This document shows positions 33,602-43,761 of a DNA stretch of 64,000 bases, piece by piece (position 1 is the stretch's first letter; every line of letters starts with the position of its first letter). This DNA is from an uncultured Bacteroidales bacterium. Lineage in GTDB: Bacteria; Bacteroidota; Bacteroidia; Bacteroidales; FEN-979. Position numbers and translations under genes: made by a program. The notes beneath the pieces are model-generated. The model made no database searches. It saw only the letters and a list, made by a program, of their open reading frames with translations, and was not told the origin of the DNA. The DNA is taken from assembly GCA_903837605.1 (NCBI GenBank), contig CAILVF010000047.1, positions 1 through 64,000 on the forward strand, written 5' to 3'.

Positions 33602-34684
33602 ATGTTGCGAGTACTTGAGATTGCAGGCGTTTTAGCTGTTTTTCAAACGGTTTTACTGATGCTGTTTTTTAACTCCGCGAAGAACAGGAACAGGAGCAAC
33701 GTATTATTGTCACTGATTTTGCTGGTATATTCTTTGCAGATCTGTGCGATTGTTTTTATGTCTTATTTCCCGGATGAGATCCTGGTAAAATATAACCTGT
33801 TCCCGGCTGTATGCAATCAATTCGCATTCCTTTTCGGCCCCTTGTTGTGGCTTTATTCCAGGTCAATAATCAGTATTAAACCTGGCCGTTGGGAATTCCT
33901 TCATTTCGCTCCGTTTTTCCTCATGATATTATATATGTCGGTCAGAATAGCGGTTGACCCGAATTTTCTGTTTTGGTATTCCCCGTTCAAGTTTTATGCC
34001 AGCGGACTGATCCTGGTCCATATCCTCGTATATATTTTATTGACCGCACTTGCAATCTTCAGGAATATCGGGCTGTACCGGAAATACATGGATCAATCAC
34101 AGGATTTCAAAACCCTGTATTGTTTTTTGCTTGCAGGATTCATTGCACTCTGGGTTTTAAAATTCAACACCTTCCTGTTTATGGATATCTGGAGACGGTA
34201 TAGATTATGCCCGTTCACAACCAGTTTGTATTTTATTGCCGGTTTCCTGTTCTTCAACATCCTGGTTTACCTGGCCCTTATCAAACCGGAATTGTTTTCC
34301 TGGAAAAAGAAATACCAGAATACGAATTTACCGGAAGACAAAAAACAGCGCATTATTGACGAACTTATACGGCAGATGGAAATTGAGAAGATCTACTCCG
34401 ATTGCACATTAACCCTTGCCCTTCTCGCTCAGAAAACCGGTATCCCGGTTCTTTATTTATCGCGGATTATCAATGAAGAGTTTAAGATGGGGTTCTCGGA
34501 ATTTATAAATAGCTACAGAATCAAAGAAGCTGAATGTTTGCTCCTGAATAACAGGAGCGAATTCACCGTTCAGCAAATCATGTACGATGTCGGCTTTAGT
34601 TCCAAGTCAGCTTTTAATACCGCCTTCAGGAAATATTGCGGTTGTACTCCCACAGAATTAAAGCAAAAAGCCGTTTCCTTCTGA
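33602..34684 (+). CDS. membrane-anchored AraC-family regulator, divergent copy
   Basis: 360 residues. The membrane part has about seven spans but lacks the PGWCAYT marker (RLCPFTTSLYF stands at that position). The HTH domain reads TLALLAQKTGIPVLYLSRIIN and IMYDVGFSSKSAFNTAFRKYCG, ending CTPTELKQ. It sits directly after the second AraC gene, with no promoter I can see between them. The PD40/T9SS gene begins 116 bases later. The target and signal are unknown; a heteromeric pair with its neighbour is possible. Confidence 0.83.
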   Translation: MLRVLEIAGVLAVFQTVLLMLFFNSAKNRNRSNVLLSLILLVYSLQICAIVFMSYFPDEILVKYNLFPAVCNQFAFLFGPLLWLYSRSIISIKPGRWEFLHFAPFFLMILYMSVRIAVDPNFLFWYSPFKFYASGLILVHILVYILLTALAIFRNIGLYRKYMDQSQDFKTLYCFLLAGFIALWVLKFNTFLFMDIWRRYRLCPFTTSLYFIAGFLFFNILVYLALIKPELFSWKKKYQNTNLPEDKKQRIIDELIRQMEIEKIYSDCTLTLALLAQKTGIPVLYLSRIINEEFKMGFSEFINSYRIKEAECLLLNNRSEFTVQQIMYDVGFSSKSAFNTAFRKYCGCTPTELKQKAVSF

Positions 34685-34800
34685 TCCCGGGGCCTCCCGG
34701 AGTAATTAATCAGGAAAATTGGGTTCTGTTTTATAAATCAGGACTGGTTGGCCGATTCCTTGCAGTAAAATTGCCTCATGATCATTTAAAAACAAAAAAC

Positions 34801-37101
34801 ATGAGAACAATTTTTTTAGCACTTGCATTTTTAGCAGTAGTAACTGCTGGGTTTTCACGGGCATTATCTTCAGATAGTGCGTACCTGGGACAAACACCTC
34901 CGGGCACAATACCGCAGCTTTTTGCTCCCGGGATAATTTCACTGAACAACAGGTTTGAGACCTATCCCACATTTTCACCTGACGGGAAAGAGATGTTTAT
35001 CTCAGTTGTAAATTCTGCCTGGACTGCCGGAAAAATTCTCCATACCCGGGAAGTGAACGGAACATGGACTTCAGTTGATACGGCTGTTTTTTCAACAAAT
35101 AACTATATCAACTGGGAATCATTTATTTCCCCTGACGGGAACAGGCAGTTTTTCACCTCAAACCGTCCGCCTTCATCCGGTACGGATATCTGGATGACCG
35201 ACCGGGCCCCGGGATCAACCTGGACAAGCCCTGTTCGGCTGCCAGGTCCGGTAAACTCAGGTTCGGTTGATGGCTCTGCCTGCGTCACAAATAACGGAAC
35301 ATTATATTTCAAATCACTTCGCGGGGGCGGAACCGGAGGTTCCATACTATACAGGTCAAAGCCTGTGGGCGGCGTTTATTCGGAGGTTGAAAGCTTAGGG
35401 AATATCATCCCGACTGTCGCGGGGGAATCAGAGCCCTTTATGGCTCCCGATGAGAGTTATCTCATTTTTATTTCTGAAACCAGGGCCGGCGGGCACGGGG
35501 GATGGGACTTATGGATTAGTTTCAGGAAACCCGACAGTTCATATACAGCTCCCGTAAATATGGGCACGGGTATTAATACAGCCGATGATGAATACGGTCC
35601 CCGGGTAACAACTGACCGGAAGTACCTGTTTTTCACCCGTGAAAACCGGGGCAACACCATGGATATTTACTGGGTTTCATCAGGCATCATCGACAGCCTG
35701 AAATCAACCGCATTGTCAATACCCCAGGATAGCCTGTATCTTGGTCAAACCCCGCCGGGAAATTCTGCGATAATGTTTGCACCGGGAAAAGTATCTCTTC
35801 CCAACAGGAGAGAGACGAAAATAGTTTTCTCCCCCAATAATAAGGAATGCCTGATAGGCATCGGCAATAACAATACATTTCAGATATTGTATACCGATTT
35901 TTACAGCGGATACTGGAAGGCTCCGCTACCTGCATATTTCATACAAAACAACCGTCCGATCGAACCTTTTTTCTCCCCCGACAGTCTGCACGTATTCTTT
36001 ACCAGCTATGCCGATATCTGGATGTCGTCACGTTCGAACCAAACCTGGGCGACACCTGTAATCATGGGTTCCCCTGTCAATACCGTCTATGAAGAATATC
36101 ATCCGACAGCAGCCCTGAACGGTACCCTCTATTTTTGTTCGATGCGGGAAAATCCAAATGGATACCTGTATCGCTCGGTTCCTGTCAATGGAAATTATTC
36201 TACCGCGGAAAAACTTGACATTGTTATCAACCGCAATGATTCCACTCAGAATGGAGCATATGATCCATATATAGCGCCTGACGAAAGCTATCTCCTTTTT
36301 TCATGTATCCGTTCAGGCGGTTACGGGCAGGACGATCAATACATAAGCTATAAAAAGAACGGCAACTGGACCAATCCGAAAAACCTTGGGCCATCCGTTA
36401 ATACCCCTGCGATTGAATACGGTTCTTACGTAAGCCCCGACAGCAAATATTATTTTTTCAGCAGGCCGGCCGGCTGGGGACCCAGTTCAGCAGCTGATAT
36501 CTACTGGATTAGAATAGATGGTCTCATCGACAGTCTCAGGTACACCAATTTCGTACCTTATGTAAGAAATCCAATCCCCGATCAGACCGCATTTACCGGG
36601 CAATTGTTCAGTTTCACAATTCCCGATTCCACATTTATCGATGATGACGGTAATAACACACTATCATACCATGCTGTGCTTTCGAACGGAACTCCCCTGC
36701 CTTCATGGCTGGTCTTTGACAGCATTTCAGGCAGCTTTTCAGGAATTCCGTCAAATGAAGAACAATTGAACTTCCGGGTTAAAGCAACTGACACAGCCGG
36801 GGCAACTTCCACAACAACATTCAGGCTTAACATCCTTAAACCAAATTCAATTGATACTGCAAAAGGGGATGGCGTTAAGATCTACCCCAATCCGACAAAC
36901 GGCCGGATCAATATTTCAATAGAGGGATCAAACAGTAAAACAGCAATTCTTGAGATAAGCAACCTGTCGGGAGAGGTTATCCTGAAGAATTCATTTAACA
37001 AAGTCATTTTAATTGATCTGGCCGACCGGCCCAAAGGGACATATTTTGTCAAACTGATCATTGAAAACATGATAATAATAAGGAAAATCGCTTTCATTTA
37101 A
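34801..37101 (+). CDS. PD40-repeat exported protein with two YxGQTPPG modules, T9SS domain
   Basis: 766 residues from ATG 34801; the longer frame start lies in the preceding gene. Signal peptide MRTIFLALAFLAVVTAG and so on, then module 1 (SAYLGQTPPGTI, FSPDGKEMFI, APDESYLIFISETRAGG), a second module starting near residue 310 (DSLYLGQTPPGNS, FSPNNKECLI, APDESYLLFSCIRSGG), a cadherin/Ig-like domain (IPDSTFIDDDGNN) and a T9SS domain (IYPNPTNGRINI, RPKGTYFVKLI). It is the only double-module member of the family here, so it arose by internal duplication. It lies downstream of two AraC membrane regulators. Confidence 0.85.
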   Translation: MRTIFLALAFLAVVTAGFSRALSSDSAYLGQTPPGTIPQLFAPGIISLNNRFETYPTFSPDGKEMFISVVNSAWTAGKILHTREVNGTWTSVDTAVFSTNNYINWESFISPDGNRQFFTSNRPPSSGTDIWMTDRAPGSTWTSPVRLPGPVNSGSVDGSACVTNNGTLYFKSLRGGGTGGSILYRSKPVGGVYSEVESLGNIIPTVAGESEPFMAPDESYLIFISETRAGGHGGWDLWISFRKPDSSYTAPVNMGTGINTADDEYGPRVTTDRKYLFFTRENRGNTMDIYWVSSGIIDSLKSTALSIPQDSLYLGQTPPGNSAIMFAPGKVSLPNRRETKIVFSPNNKECLIGIGNNNTFQILYTDFYSGYWKAPLPAYFIQNNRPIEPFFSPDSLHVFFTSYADIWMSSRSNQTWATPVIMGSPVNTVYEEYHPTAALNGTLYFCSMRENPNGYLYRSVPVNGNYSTAEKLDIVINRNDSTQNGAYDPYIAPDESYLLFSCIRSGGYGQDDQYISYKKNGNWTNPKNLGPSVNTPAIEYGSYVSPDSKYYFFSRPAGWGPSSAADIYWIRIDGLIDSLRYTNFVPYVRNPIPDQTAFTGQLFSFTIPDSTFIDDDGNNTLSYHAVLSNGTPLPSWLVFDSISGSFSGIPSNEEQLNFRVKATDTAGATSTTTFRLNILKPNSIDTAKGDGVKIYPNPTNGRINISIEGSNSKTAILEISNLSGEVILKNSFNKVILIDLADRPKGTYFVKLIIENMIIIRKIAFI

Positions 37102-37110
37102 ACTAAATAT

Positions 37111-37163
37111 AGTCCGTTAACATGTTATAGGACGATTTTGCCAATTATGCTTACTTATTTTGT
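37111..37163 (+). promoter_or_regulatory. shared exported-protein promoter motif, copy 2
   Basis: AGTCC, four bases, ACATG, four bases, AGG, one base, CGAT (37133-37136), eighteen bases, then TTATTTTG. The layout is the same before the genes at 56410 and 57950, and in weaker form before 21403. The esterase-TPR gene starts at 37189. Confidence 0.65.
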
Positions 37164-37188
37164 ACAAATTTTTAAAATTAAACGTGTT

Positions 37189-38313
37189 ATGAAAAAATTG
37201 ATATTAATGCTCATTTTATGGCTGATGTACGCGAACCTGTTTTCGCAGGATAATGTTACATTCGGGAAATACCGGAAATTCACATCCCCGGTGCTTGGGG
37301 GTGAAATCACTTACATTGAACATCTGCCCAACGGATATGAAAAATCCGACAAGTGCTACCCCGTGGTCTTTATGATGAACGGGCAGAACATTTCGCAGTT
37401 TGCAAATGATGCCGCCACCCTCGATAACTTATCTGGTGACCGGATCCCCGACATGATACTGATCGGGATCTCCAACACCGGTGTGGCATCAAACTTCTGG
37501 TCCTCCCCGAATGAAAGCGGGTTGGTACCGGCAGGGAACAAGTTCCATACATTTCTAAAAGAGGAGCTCATACCTGAGATTAGTAGGAACTACAGGTCGA
37601 ACGGGTATAACATTCTTTACGGGCAGTCAAACACCGGGCTTTTTGTGATGTATAATTTCCTTTCCGACCCGGATCTTTTTAAGGCATATGTGGTTGCAAG
37701 CCCTATGTTTGGCTGGTGCCCCGAATTCTTTTTAAACAAAACCGCGGCCTTTCTCAAAGATCATCCGCAGATCAGTAAAAAACTTTATATCTCTTATGGT
37801 GATCTTGATTATGTACAAGTGCTCAAACCCATAGAAGATTTTAAAGAGGTACTGAAACAATCGCCTCCAGGCCTGGAATGGAAGGTCGAACTGATCGAAA
37901 ATACCAGCCATGTCCCTTCTTCAACCCTGAATAATGCGATGCTGTTTTTCTTTTCGGGCTGTACCATGACTGCCGAAAGGAAAAAATTAAGCGTTCCGGA
38001 AATAAAAGCCCATTTTAATGCGCTTTCACGGGAATACGGGTTCAAGGTAAACCCAAAGGCCGGTGTATTGTTCGACATGGCCATAGACCTTGGTGAGGAA
38101 CAAAAAAACGACCAGGCAATTGAAATTGTGAAATACCTGGTGAGCCTGTATCCCGGCTCCGAGCATTACATTTATTACCTGGGGAAGCTTCAACAGATTC
38201 ACGGAGATCTTGAATCAGCTATGGGATGTTATAATAAAGCTCTAAAAATCAATCCGAAATACGAGCGGGCAAAGCTTGCACTTAAAAACCTGAATAAATC
38301 AGAAGGTAATTAA
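37189..38313 (+). CDS. exported esterase (PF00756-like) with C-terminal TPR, copy 1
   Basis: 374 residues from ATG 37189. Signal peptide to about residue 19 (LFS-QDN), then an esterase-D-like alpha/beta-hydrolase: VTYIEHLPNGY-type start (ITYIEHLPNGYEKS), IPDMILIGISNTG, the nucleophile elbow GQSNTGLFV, and a His in ENTSHVPSS. After residue 270 come TPR-like helices (GDLESAMGCYNKALKINPKYERA). Relatives hydrolyse siderophore, feruloyl or acetyl esters; the substrate is open. A paralogue at 44771 has the same layout. The promoter motif at 37111 links it to the PD40 family. Confidence 0.83.
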   Translation: MKKLILMLILWLMYANLFSQDNVTFGKYRKFTSPVLGGEITYIEHLPNGYEKSDKCYPVVFMMNGQNISQFANDAATLDNLSGDRIPDMILIGISNTGVASNFWSSPNESGLVPAGNKFHTFLKEELIPEISRNYRSNGYNILYGQSNTGLFVMYNFLSDPDLFKAYVVASPMFGWCPEFFLNKTAAFLKDHPQISKKLYISYGDLDYVQVLKPIEDFKEVLKQSPPGLEWKVELIENTSHVPSSTLNNAMLFFFSGCTMTAERKKLSVPEIKAHFNALSREYGFKVNPKAGVLFDMAIDLGEEQKNDQAIEIVKYLVSLYPGSEHYIYYLGKLQQIHGDLESAMGCYNKALKINPKYERAKLALKNLNKSEGN

Positions 38314-38368
38314 TGATGTGGGAGGTTTCGGATTTATATTTTTATATAAACAAACAAAAAAACGAATT

Positions 38369-39490
38369 ATGAAAAAGTGCATTTTATTAAGTTGCATCCT
38401 GTTGTGCTCTGTCGTGGTATTTGGACAGAATACCAAAAACAGCAACCAGGCTGTATTGAGCCCGTATCCATTGCCAAAGGTTGATAAGCGGATTGAGCTC
38501 CTGAGCATCGTGTTTCGCCTCGCCGGCAATTTTGAATACAACGATGATGTTTACAGAAGTTATGTCTCGGATATTCATAATCACTTTGACAAATACAAAG
38601 ACCATCCGCTTATTGCCTTTGCAACGGAAATGCGTGATAAAAACGGGGTGAGCTTTGATGCCGTGATGTGTATGGCAATCTATCTTTCCCAGCCTCCGTC
38701 ACTGGATCAGGTCGTCCCGTTTTCCTCAAAGATCCCTGAAAGAAGATGGGGGCAGGACAATGCCAATAAATTCGCGGGCTTGCTCAGGCAATTCTATGCC
38801 GATGCCAAATGTGCCGAATTTTTCCAGGCGCATGAAGGCCTGTATAAAACAGCGCAGGAAAGATTCATGCCGGTCTATGAAGCCCTTGATATAAGCTGGT
38901 ACCGTCAGTATTATGGCGTGGACCCTGAAGGCAGCCGGAACATTATCATAGGATTGGGCCTGGGAGGGGGGAATTATGGCACCAAAGTAGAATATCCTGA
39001 CGGGAAGGAAGATACTTATGCCATTATGGGAACCTGGTCCATCGACAGCACAAATAAACCTGTTTATACTGTTGATAATAACCTGCCGACTATCATACAT
39101 GAATTTAACCACTCCTATGTAAACCATCTGATAGCAAAACATGAAAAGGATTTTGAGAGTTCCGGTACAAAACTCTTCGACCTTGTAAAAGAGGGGATGG
39201 GAAACCAGCACTATACGAGCTGGCAAATCATGATGAATGAGTCCCTGGTAAGGGCTTCCGTCATCAGGTACCTTTTAAAGCATAATCCCGATGGTAAGGC
39301 AGCCAGGTATCAATTGATATCTGATTTCGGCCGGGGATTCTTCTGGATGAAAGGACTTGTTGAATCTTTGGGGGTATATGAAAAGAACCGGGCTAAGTAT
39401 CCCACTCTTGAAAGCTATCTGCCTGTTTTGGCAGATTTTTATAACAAGGTGGCCAAAGAGAGCGGGTCAATGTTTGACATAAAAGAGTAA
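38369..39490 (+). CDS. exported DUF4932-like putative zinc metalloprotease
   Basis: 373 residues from ATG 38369. Signal peptide to about residue 21 (VVFG-QNT). The key motif is IIHEFNHSYVN (HExxH), which should bind zinc with a later acid (possibly E in KEGMGNQ or NESLVRA). The fold around it resembles DUF4932 of Bacteroidota as I remember it. The protein starts with SPYPLPKVDKRIELLSIVFRLAG, which is also typical. It acts outside the cytoplasm. It stands between an esterase and a PD40 protein in a run of exported proteins with 40-55 base gaps, perhaps one operon. Confidence 0.78.
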   Translation: MKKCILLSCILLCSVVVFGQNTKNSNQAVLSPYPLPKVDKRIELLSIVFRLAGNFEYNDDVYRSYVSDIHNHFDKYKDHPLIAFATEMRDKNGVSFDAVMCMAIYLSQPPSLDQVVPFSSKIPERRWGQDNANKFAGLLRQFYADAKCAEFFQAHEGLYKTAQERFMPVYEALDISWYRQYYGVDPEGSRNIIIGLGLGGGNYGTKVEYPDGKEDTYAIMGTWSIDSTNKPVYTVDNNLPTIIHEFNHSYVNHLIAKHEKDFESSGTKLFDLVKEGMGNQHYTSWQIMMNESLVRASVIRYLLKHNPDGKAARYQLISDFGRGFFWMKGLVESLGVYEKNRAKYPTLESYLPVLADFYNKVAKESGSMFDIKE

Positions 39491-39529
39491 GAATTTTCAT
39501 AGCTTATTTGCATGATTAAATAATCCATC

Positions 39530-40444
39530 ATGAAAAAATCAATATTGGCACTGGCCCTTGTTCTTTTTTTTGGATGTGTTGCATCCTCTCAAACAATCCC
39601 TCACGACAGTCTATATTTTGGACAAACGCCCCCGGGAAGTACTCCCCGGGTTTTTGCCCCGGGAATTATTTGCCTTGATAACAGGTTTGAAGGCACGGGG
39701 GCACTTTCCCCTGACGGGAGGATGTTTTGTTTTACAATTACAAATGGGAATTTTTCTTCCCAGAAATTGTTTTTCTCTGAATATGTAAGGAATAAGTGGA
39801 CAAAACCAGATACAATATGTTTCTCAAAAACATTTAACAACCTCGAACCTTTCTTTTCTTATGACGGGAAGAAGCTCTATTTTTCCTCCGACAGGGATAA
39901 AAAGACTAAAGATAACAGGAGGGATTTTTATTACGTCAACAAGTTAAGGAATGGATGGTCTGAGCCCGTCAAACTGGATACTTCCATAAATTCAGCTTAC
40001 ACTGAATTCTCTTTCCGGCAATCTAAAAACGGGACGGTTTATTTTTGTTCGAACCGTCCCGGCGGGAATGGGATGGTTGACATTTATTTCGCAAAACCCT
40101 ACCACGGGAAATATGGGAATGTAAGTAATATCGGGAGTGTGATTAATGTCAAGGGCGGCTATTCAGGGGATCCATGCATTGCACCCGATGAGAGTTATAT
40201 CATATTTCCATCGGTGCGAACCGCTGGTGTAAACAATAGTGACTTATTTATAAGCTTTAATGAAAACGGCACCTGGACAGAGCCTGTTAATATGGGCAAT
40301 TTAATAAACACCAAAGCGAATGAATATGGCCCGTTTCTCTCACCTGATTGCAAATATTTGTTTTTTATAAGGCATGACGGGATAAATGGAGATATCTATT
40401 GGGTGGATGCCGATGTAATTAAAAAATTAAGAAAACATGATTAA
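39530..40444 (+). CDS. PD40-repeat exported protein, YxGQTPPG family, short form without T9SS domain
   Basis: 304 residues. The signal peptide has a possible lipobox (ALVLFFGCVASSQ, Cys near 16), followed by DSLYFGQTPPGST, and PD40 repeats (LSPDGRMFCF, FSYDGKKLYFSS, APDESYIIFPSV, LSPDCKYLFF). It ends right after the last propeller strand (DIYWVDADVIKKL), at the point where the other members go on into a cadherin/Ig-like domain. It thus lacks both that domain and the T9SS tail, and may remain lipid-anchored. The TonB receptor gene follows 41 bases later. Confidence 0.82.
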   Translation: MKKSILALALVLFFGCVASSQTIPHDSLYFGQTPPGSTPRVFAPGIICLDNRFEGTGALSPDGRMFCFTITNGNFSSQKLFFSEYVRNKWTKPDTICFSKTFNNLEPFFSYDGKKLYFSSDRDKKTKDNRRDFYYVNKLRNGWSEPVKLDTSINSAYTEFSFRQSKNGTVYFCSNRPGGNGMVDIYFAKPYHGKYGNVSNIGSVINVKGGYSGDPCIAPDESYIIFPSVRTAGVNNSDLFISFNENGTWTEPVNMGNLINTKANEYGPFLSPDCKYLFFIRHDGINGDIYWVDADVIKKLRKHD

Positions 40445-40485
40445 TGTCCTGTGCACCGGATTGCACTTATTATTTTAAACATACA

Positions 40486-42843
40486 ATGAAAACAATAATA
40501 TTATTCCTCTCCTGCCTTTACATATCAATTGGGATGTTTGGGCAGGAGACACAAAAGATTAACAGGTATACTATTACAGGCAGGCTTACCGACAAGGAGA
40601 GCGGGGAGGCCCTTGTCGGGGCAACCATCTATGTCAAAGAATTGAAAACCGGAGCTGTCTCCGACATCTATGGCAACTATTCGCTCACATTGTCGGAAGG
40701 CAGGTATTCACTTGTCTTTTCATACATCGGATTTGCACCCGTTGAGAAATCAGTCAGCCTCAATGCCGGCCAGAAGATCAGCCTTGAGCTGGATCCGCAT
40801 CAGCAGGCATTGAAAGAGGTAGAGGTTAAAAGCGAGAAGGAAGATAAAAATGTCAAAAAACCTGAGATGAGCACTTTCCGCATGGACATTAAAACGATCC
40901 AGAGAATCCCGGCGCTGATGGGCGAAGTGGATATCATAAAGGCGGTCCAGCTTCTCCCGGGGGTTCAGAGTGTGGGTGAAGGATCCAGCGGGTTCAGCGT
41001 TCGCGGCGGCGCACCTGACCAGAACCTCATATTGCTCGACGAGGCAACAATTTATAATGCTTCCCACCTGATGGGTTTCTTTTCCGTATTTAATAATGAT
41101 GCGATAAAGGATGTTAAACTCTGGAAAGGCGATATCCCCGCAAATTACGGGGGGCGCCTGGCCTCGGTCCTGGATGTGAGGATGAATGAGGGGAACTCCA
41201 AGAAACTTGAGATCAACGGGGGCCTGGGCATCATTTCGAGCCGCCTTACCATTGAGGCCCCGATAGTGAAAGACCGTGCTTCATTCATTGTCTCCGGACG
41301 GCGTACTTATGCCGACCTCTTCCTGCCTCTTTCATCAAATAAGGAGTTGAGGACCAGCCGCCTTTATTTTTATGACTTCAACGCCAAGATCAACTACAGG
41401 ATAAACGAAAATAACCAGGTTTTTCTTTCCGGGTATTTTGGCCGTGATGTGTTTAAAAATCCAATGGCATCCATGCAATGGGGGAATGAGACCTGCACAT
41501 TCCGCTGGAACCACCTTTTCTCAACAAAAGTGTTTTCAAACTTCTCACTGGTATATTCAGATTATAACTACCAGCTCGAAACCAAAATGGACGAAAGGAA
41601 CTCCTTCGAATGGCTTTCCAGGCTGCGCGATATAGGGACGAAGGCTGATTTCAGCTATTACCCGAACACCGGTAACAGTATAAAATTCGGCGGCAGCATC
41701 ATATATCATATGTTTCAGCCCGGGCTTACAAAGGCGACAGGGAACGAGTCGGTAATCAATGAAGTAAGGGTTCCCGGTAATTATGCACTGGAATCAGCAG
41801 TGTACGCCGGCAATGAACAGCATTTTAACGGGCATTTTACGTTGAAATACGGGCTGCGCCTGTCGATGTTCCAGAACATAGGACCGGGAACGGTCTATCA
41901 TTACGATAGCAGCTACAAAGCTACCGATTCCACCGTTTTTAAAGCGGGTGATTTTTATCACACTTATGCCGGCATTGAGCCACGGCTGGGCCTGCTTTAT
42001 GAATTCAACCAGGAGTCCTCTGTCAAGGCAAGCTACGGACGTACCTTCCAGTATCTCCAGCTGGCGCAGAACTCCACCGTGGGAACCCCTCTTGATATCT
42101 GGTTCCCCTCCAGTGTGAACGTGAAACCGCAGATAGCCGACCAGGTCGCCCTGGGCTATTTCAGGAACTTCCGGCATAATACTATAGAAACCTCGGTGGA
42201 GGCTTATTACAAATGGATGCAAAATGTTGTCGACTTCAAGGATTTTGCGCAGCTGATGCTGAATTCGAAACTCGAAGGCGAGATCCGTTCAGGAAAGGCC
42301 TGGTCCTATGGCCTTGAGTTCCTCGTTCGCATCAATGAAAAGCGGGTGAACGGCTGGGTAAGCTATACTTATTCGCGGACCTTCAGGCAGATCGACGGGA
42401 TCAACGGAGGCAATGCCTATCCTGCCCCCTACGACAAGCCGCACAACATCTCGGTGGTCCTGAACTGGGTTATCAGCAAGCGGGTCAATGTTTCGGCCAA
42501 TTGGGTCTATGCAACCGGTGCGCCTGTCACCTTCCCGACCGGCCGGGTGGAAGTAGGCGGTAAGATCATTCCTGTGTATTCTGAGCGCAATGCCTACCGC
42601 TACCCCGATTATCACAGGCTCGACCTCAGCCTGACCTGGCTTAGCAAGCCCAATCCGGGAAAGAAATTCAGCTGGGACCTCAACTTCTCGGTTTACAATG
42701 TATATAACCGTCACAACACCTGGGCGGTCAACTTTGTCCAGGACAATATCAACACAACACAAACCTATGCCCAAAAACTTTACCTCTTCGGAATAGTTCC
42801 ATCAATCACCCTTAATTTCCATTTCAACAATGAAAAAAATTAA
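40486..42843 (+). CDS. TonB-dependent receptor with CarboxypepD_reg domain
   Basis: 785 residues from ATG 40486. Signal peptide to about residue 18 (GMFG-QET), CarboxypepD_reg domain (TITGRLTDKESGEALVGATI, SDIYGNYSLTL), then a plug domain (AVQLLPGVQSVGEGSSGFSVRGG, NLILLDEATIYNASHL) and a 22-strand-type barrel to the end. The end residues are strand-like (SITLNFHFN). It imports a ligand in the SusC/FecA manner, using TonB. The gene downstream overlaps by 14 bases and encodes a DUF4249 lipoprotein, the usual partner. Confidence 0.9.
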   Translation: MKTIILFLSCLYISIGMFGQETQKINRYTITGRLTDKESGEALVGATIYVKELKTGAVSDIYGNYSLTLSEGRYSLVFSYIGFAPVEKSVSLNAGQKISLELDPHQQALKEVEVKSEKEDKNVKKPEMSTFRMDIKTIQRIPALMGEVDIIKAVQLLPGVQSVGEGSSGFSVRGGAPDQNLILLDEATIYNASHLMGFFSVFNNDAIKDVKLWKGDIPANYGGRLASVLDVRMNEGNSKKLEINGGLGIISSRLTIEAPIVKDRASFIVSGRRTYADLFLPLSSNKELRTSRLYFYDFNAKINYRINENNQVFLSGYFGRDVFKNPMASMQWGNETCTFRWNHLFSTKVFSNFSLVYSDYNYQLETKMDERNSFEWLSRLRDIGTKADFSYYPNTGNSIKFGGSIIYHMFQPGLTKATGNESVINEVRVPGNYALESAVYAGNEQHFNGHFTLKYGLRLSMFQNIGPGTVYHYDSSYKATDSTVFKAGDFYHTYAGIEPRLGLLYEFNQESSVKASYGRTFQYLQLAQNSTVGTPLDIWFPSSVNVKPQIADQVALGYFRNFRHNTIETSVEAYYKWMQNVVDFKDFAQLMLNSKLEGEIRSGKAWSYGLEFLVRINEKRVNGWVSYTYSRTFRQIDGINGGNAYPAPYDKPHNISVVLNWVISKRVNVSANWVYATGAPVTFPTGRVEVGGKIIPVYSERNAYRYPDYHRLDLSLTWLSKPNPGKKFSWDLNFSVYNVYNRHNTWAVNFVQDNINTTQTYAQKLYLFGIVPSITLNFHFNNEKN

Positions 42844-43675
42844 ATTATACCCCGCATTGCTCCTGTTTCTTGCTGTGGCATGCACCGAACGGATTGATGT
42901 CAAACTCGACGAATCCTATACGCGGCTTGTCGTCGATGGAAGGATTACCACCGACTCTGCAGCCCCGGTGGTCGCCCTGACGAAATCATCCGGCTACTTC
43001 TCCAATGCATCCTCGCCTAAAGTCTCCGGGGCGACGGTGACAATTTTTGACGGAACAACCTCATACCTTCTGCCGGAGACGGTTCCCGGGCAATCGGGCA
43101 TTTACAGCAGCAAGCATCCTTTACCCGGGAAGACAGGAAGGGAGTATATCCTGCATGTTGAACTGCCGTCGGCCATTTCAGGGCATACCTCGTTCGAGGC
43201 AGGGTGCATGCTTCATCCTGTTGCCCGCATCGATTCGGTTAAGGTAATTTTTCATCCCGACTATGGGAAAAGCGGTGCATGGACCATAGACCTTTATGCT
43301 CAGGAACCCGGGGACCAGGTGAACTTTTATATGTTCAACTGGTTCCGTAACGGCCGGCTCATGTCCGATTCAATCCAGAAAAAGATTGTGATGGACGATA
43401 AGTTCATCAACGGCAGGTACCTGGGGGGCATCGAAACATTCAATATCGACGATACCCACGAATGGGAGACGATAAAACCCGGCGACACCGTCACATTGCA
43501 AATGTGTGGGATTACCGCCGGCTACCTGAATTTTATCTCCCAGGTGCAGATGTCGGGTTTCAACCTGCCGTTCTTTACCGGCCCCCCTGCCAATGTGCAG
43601 GGAAATATCGGCAATGGGGGTTCAGGCTACTTTGCAGCCTTTTCGAACTCTTATGCGACCACTATTGCCAGGTAG
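42830..43675 (+). CDS. DUF4249 lipoprotein
   Basis: 281 residues. Lipoprotein signal (LLFLAVACTE, Cys near 18), then DVKLDESYTRLVVDGRIT, TKSSGYF and ATVTIFDGTTSYLLPE, the beta-sandwich pattern of DUF4249. These proteins sit on the outer membrane beside a TonB receptor and probably help capture its ligand. It overlaps the receptor gene by 14 bases. No nucleophile or metal site is visible. Confidence 0.87.
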   Translation: MKKIKLYPALLLFLAVACTERIDVKLDESYTRLVVDGRITTDSAAPVVALTKSSGYFSNASSPKVSGATVTIFDGTTSYLLPETVPGQSGIYSSKHPLPGKTGREYILHVELPSAISGHTSFEAGCMLHPVARIDSVKVIFHPDYGKSGAWTIDLYAQEPGDQVNFYMFNWFRNGRLMSDSIQKKIVMDDKFINGRYLGGIETFNIDDTHEWETIKPGDTVTLQMCGITAGYLNFISQVQMSGFNLPFFTGPPANVQGNIGNGGSGYFAAFSNSYATTIAR

Positions 43676-43761
43676 CAGGTCGAGGAATTAGTTCACCTGC
43701 AATGAAGAATGAATCACAATAAAGTAAAAGCGAAATGGATCCATTGTAAAATGAAAGAAAA

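Noticed and set aside
34685..34800. A copy of the AGTCC-type promoter motif before the 34801 gene
   Set aside because: Only a TGG-C-CGAT fragment fits; the left parts and the -7 box are missing at the required spacing.
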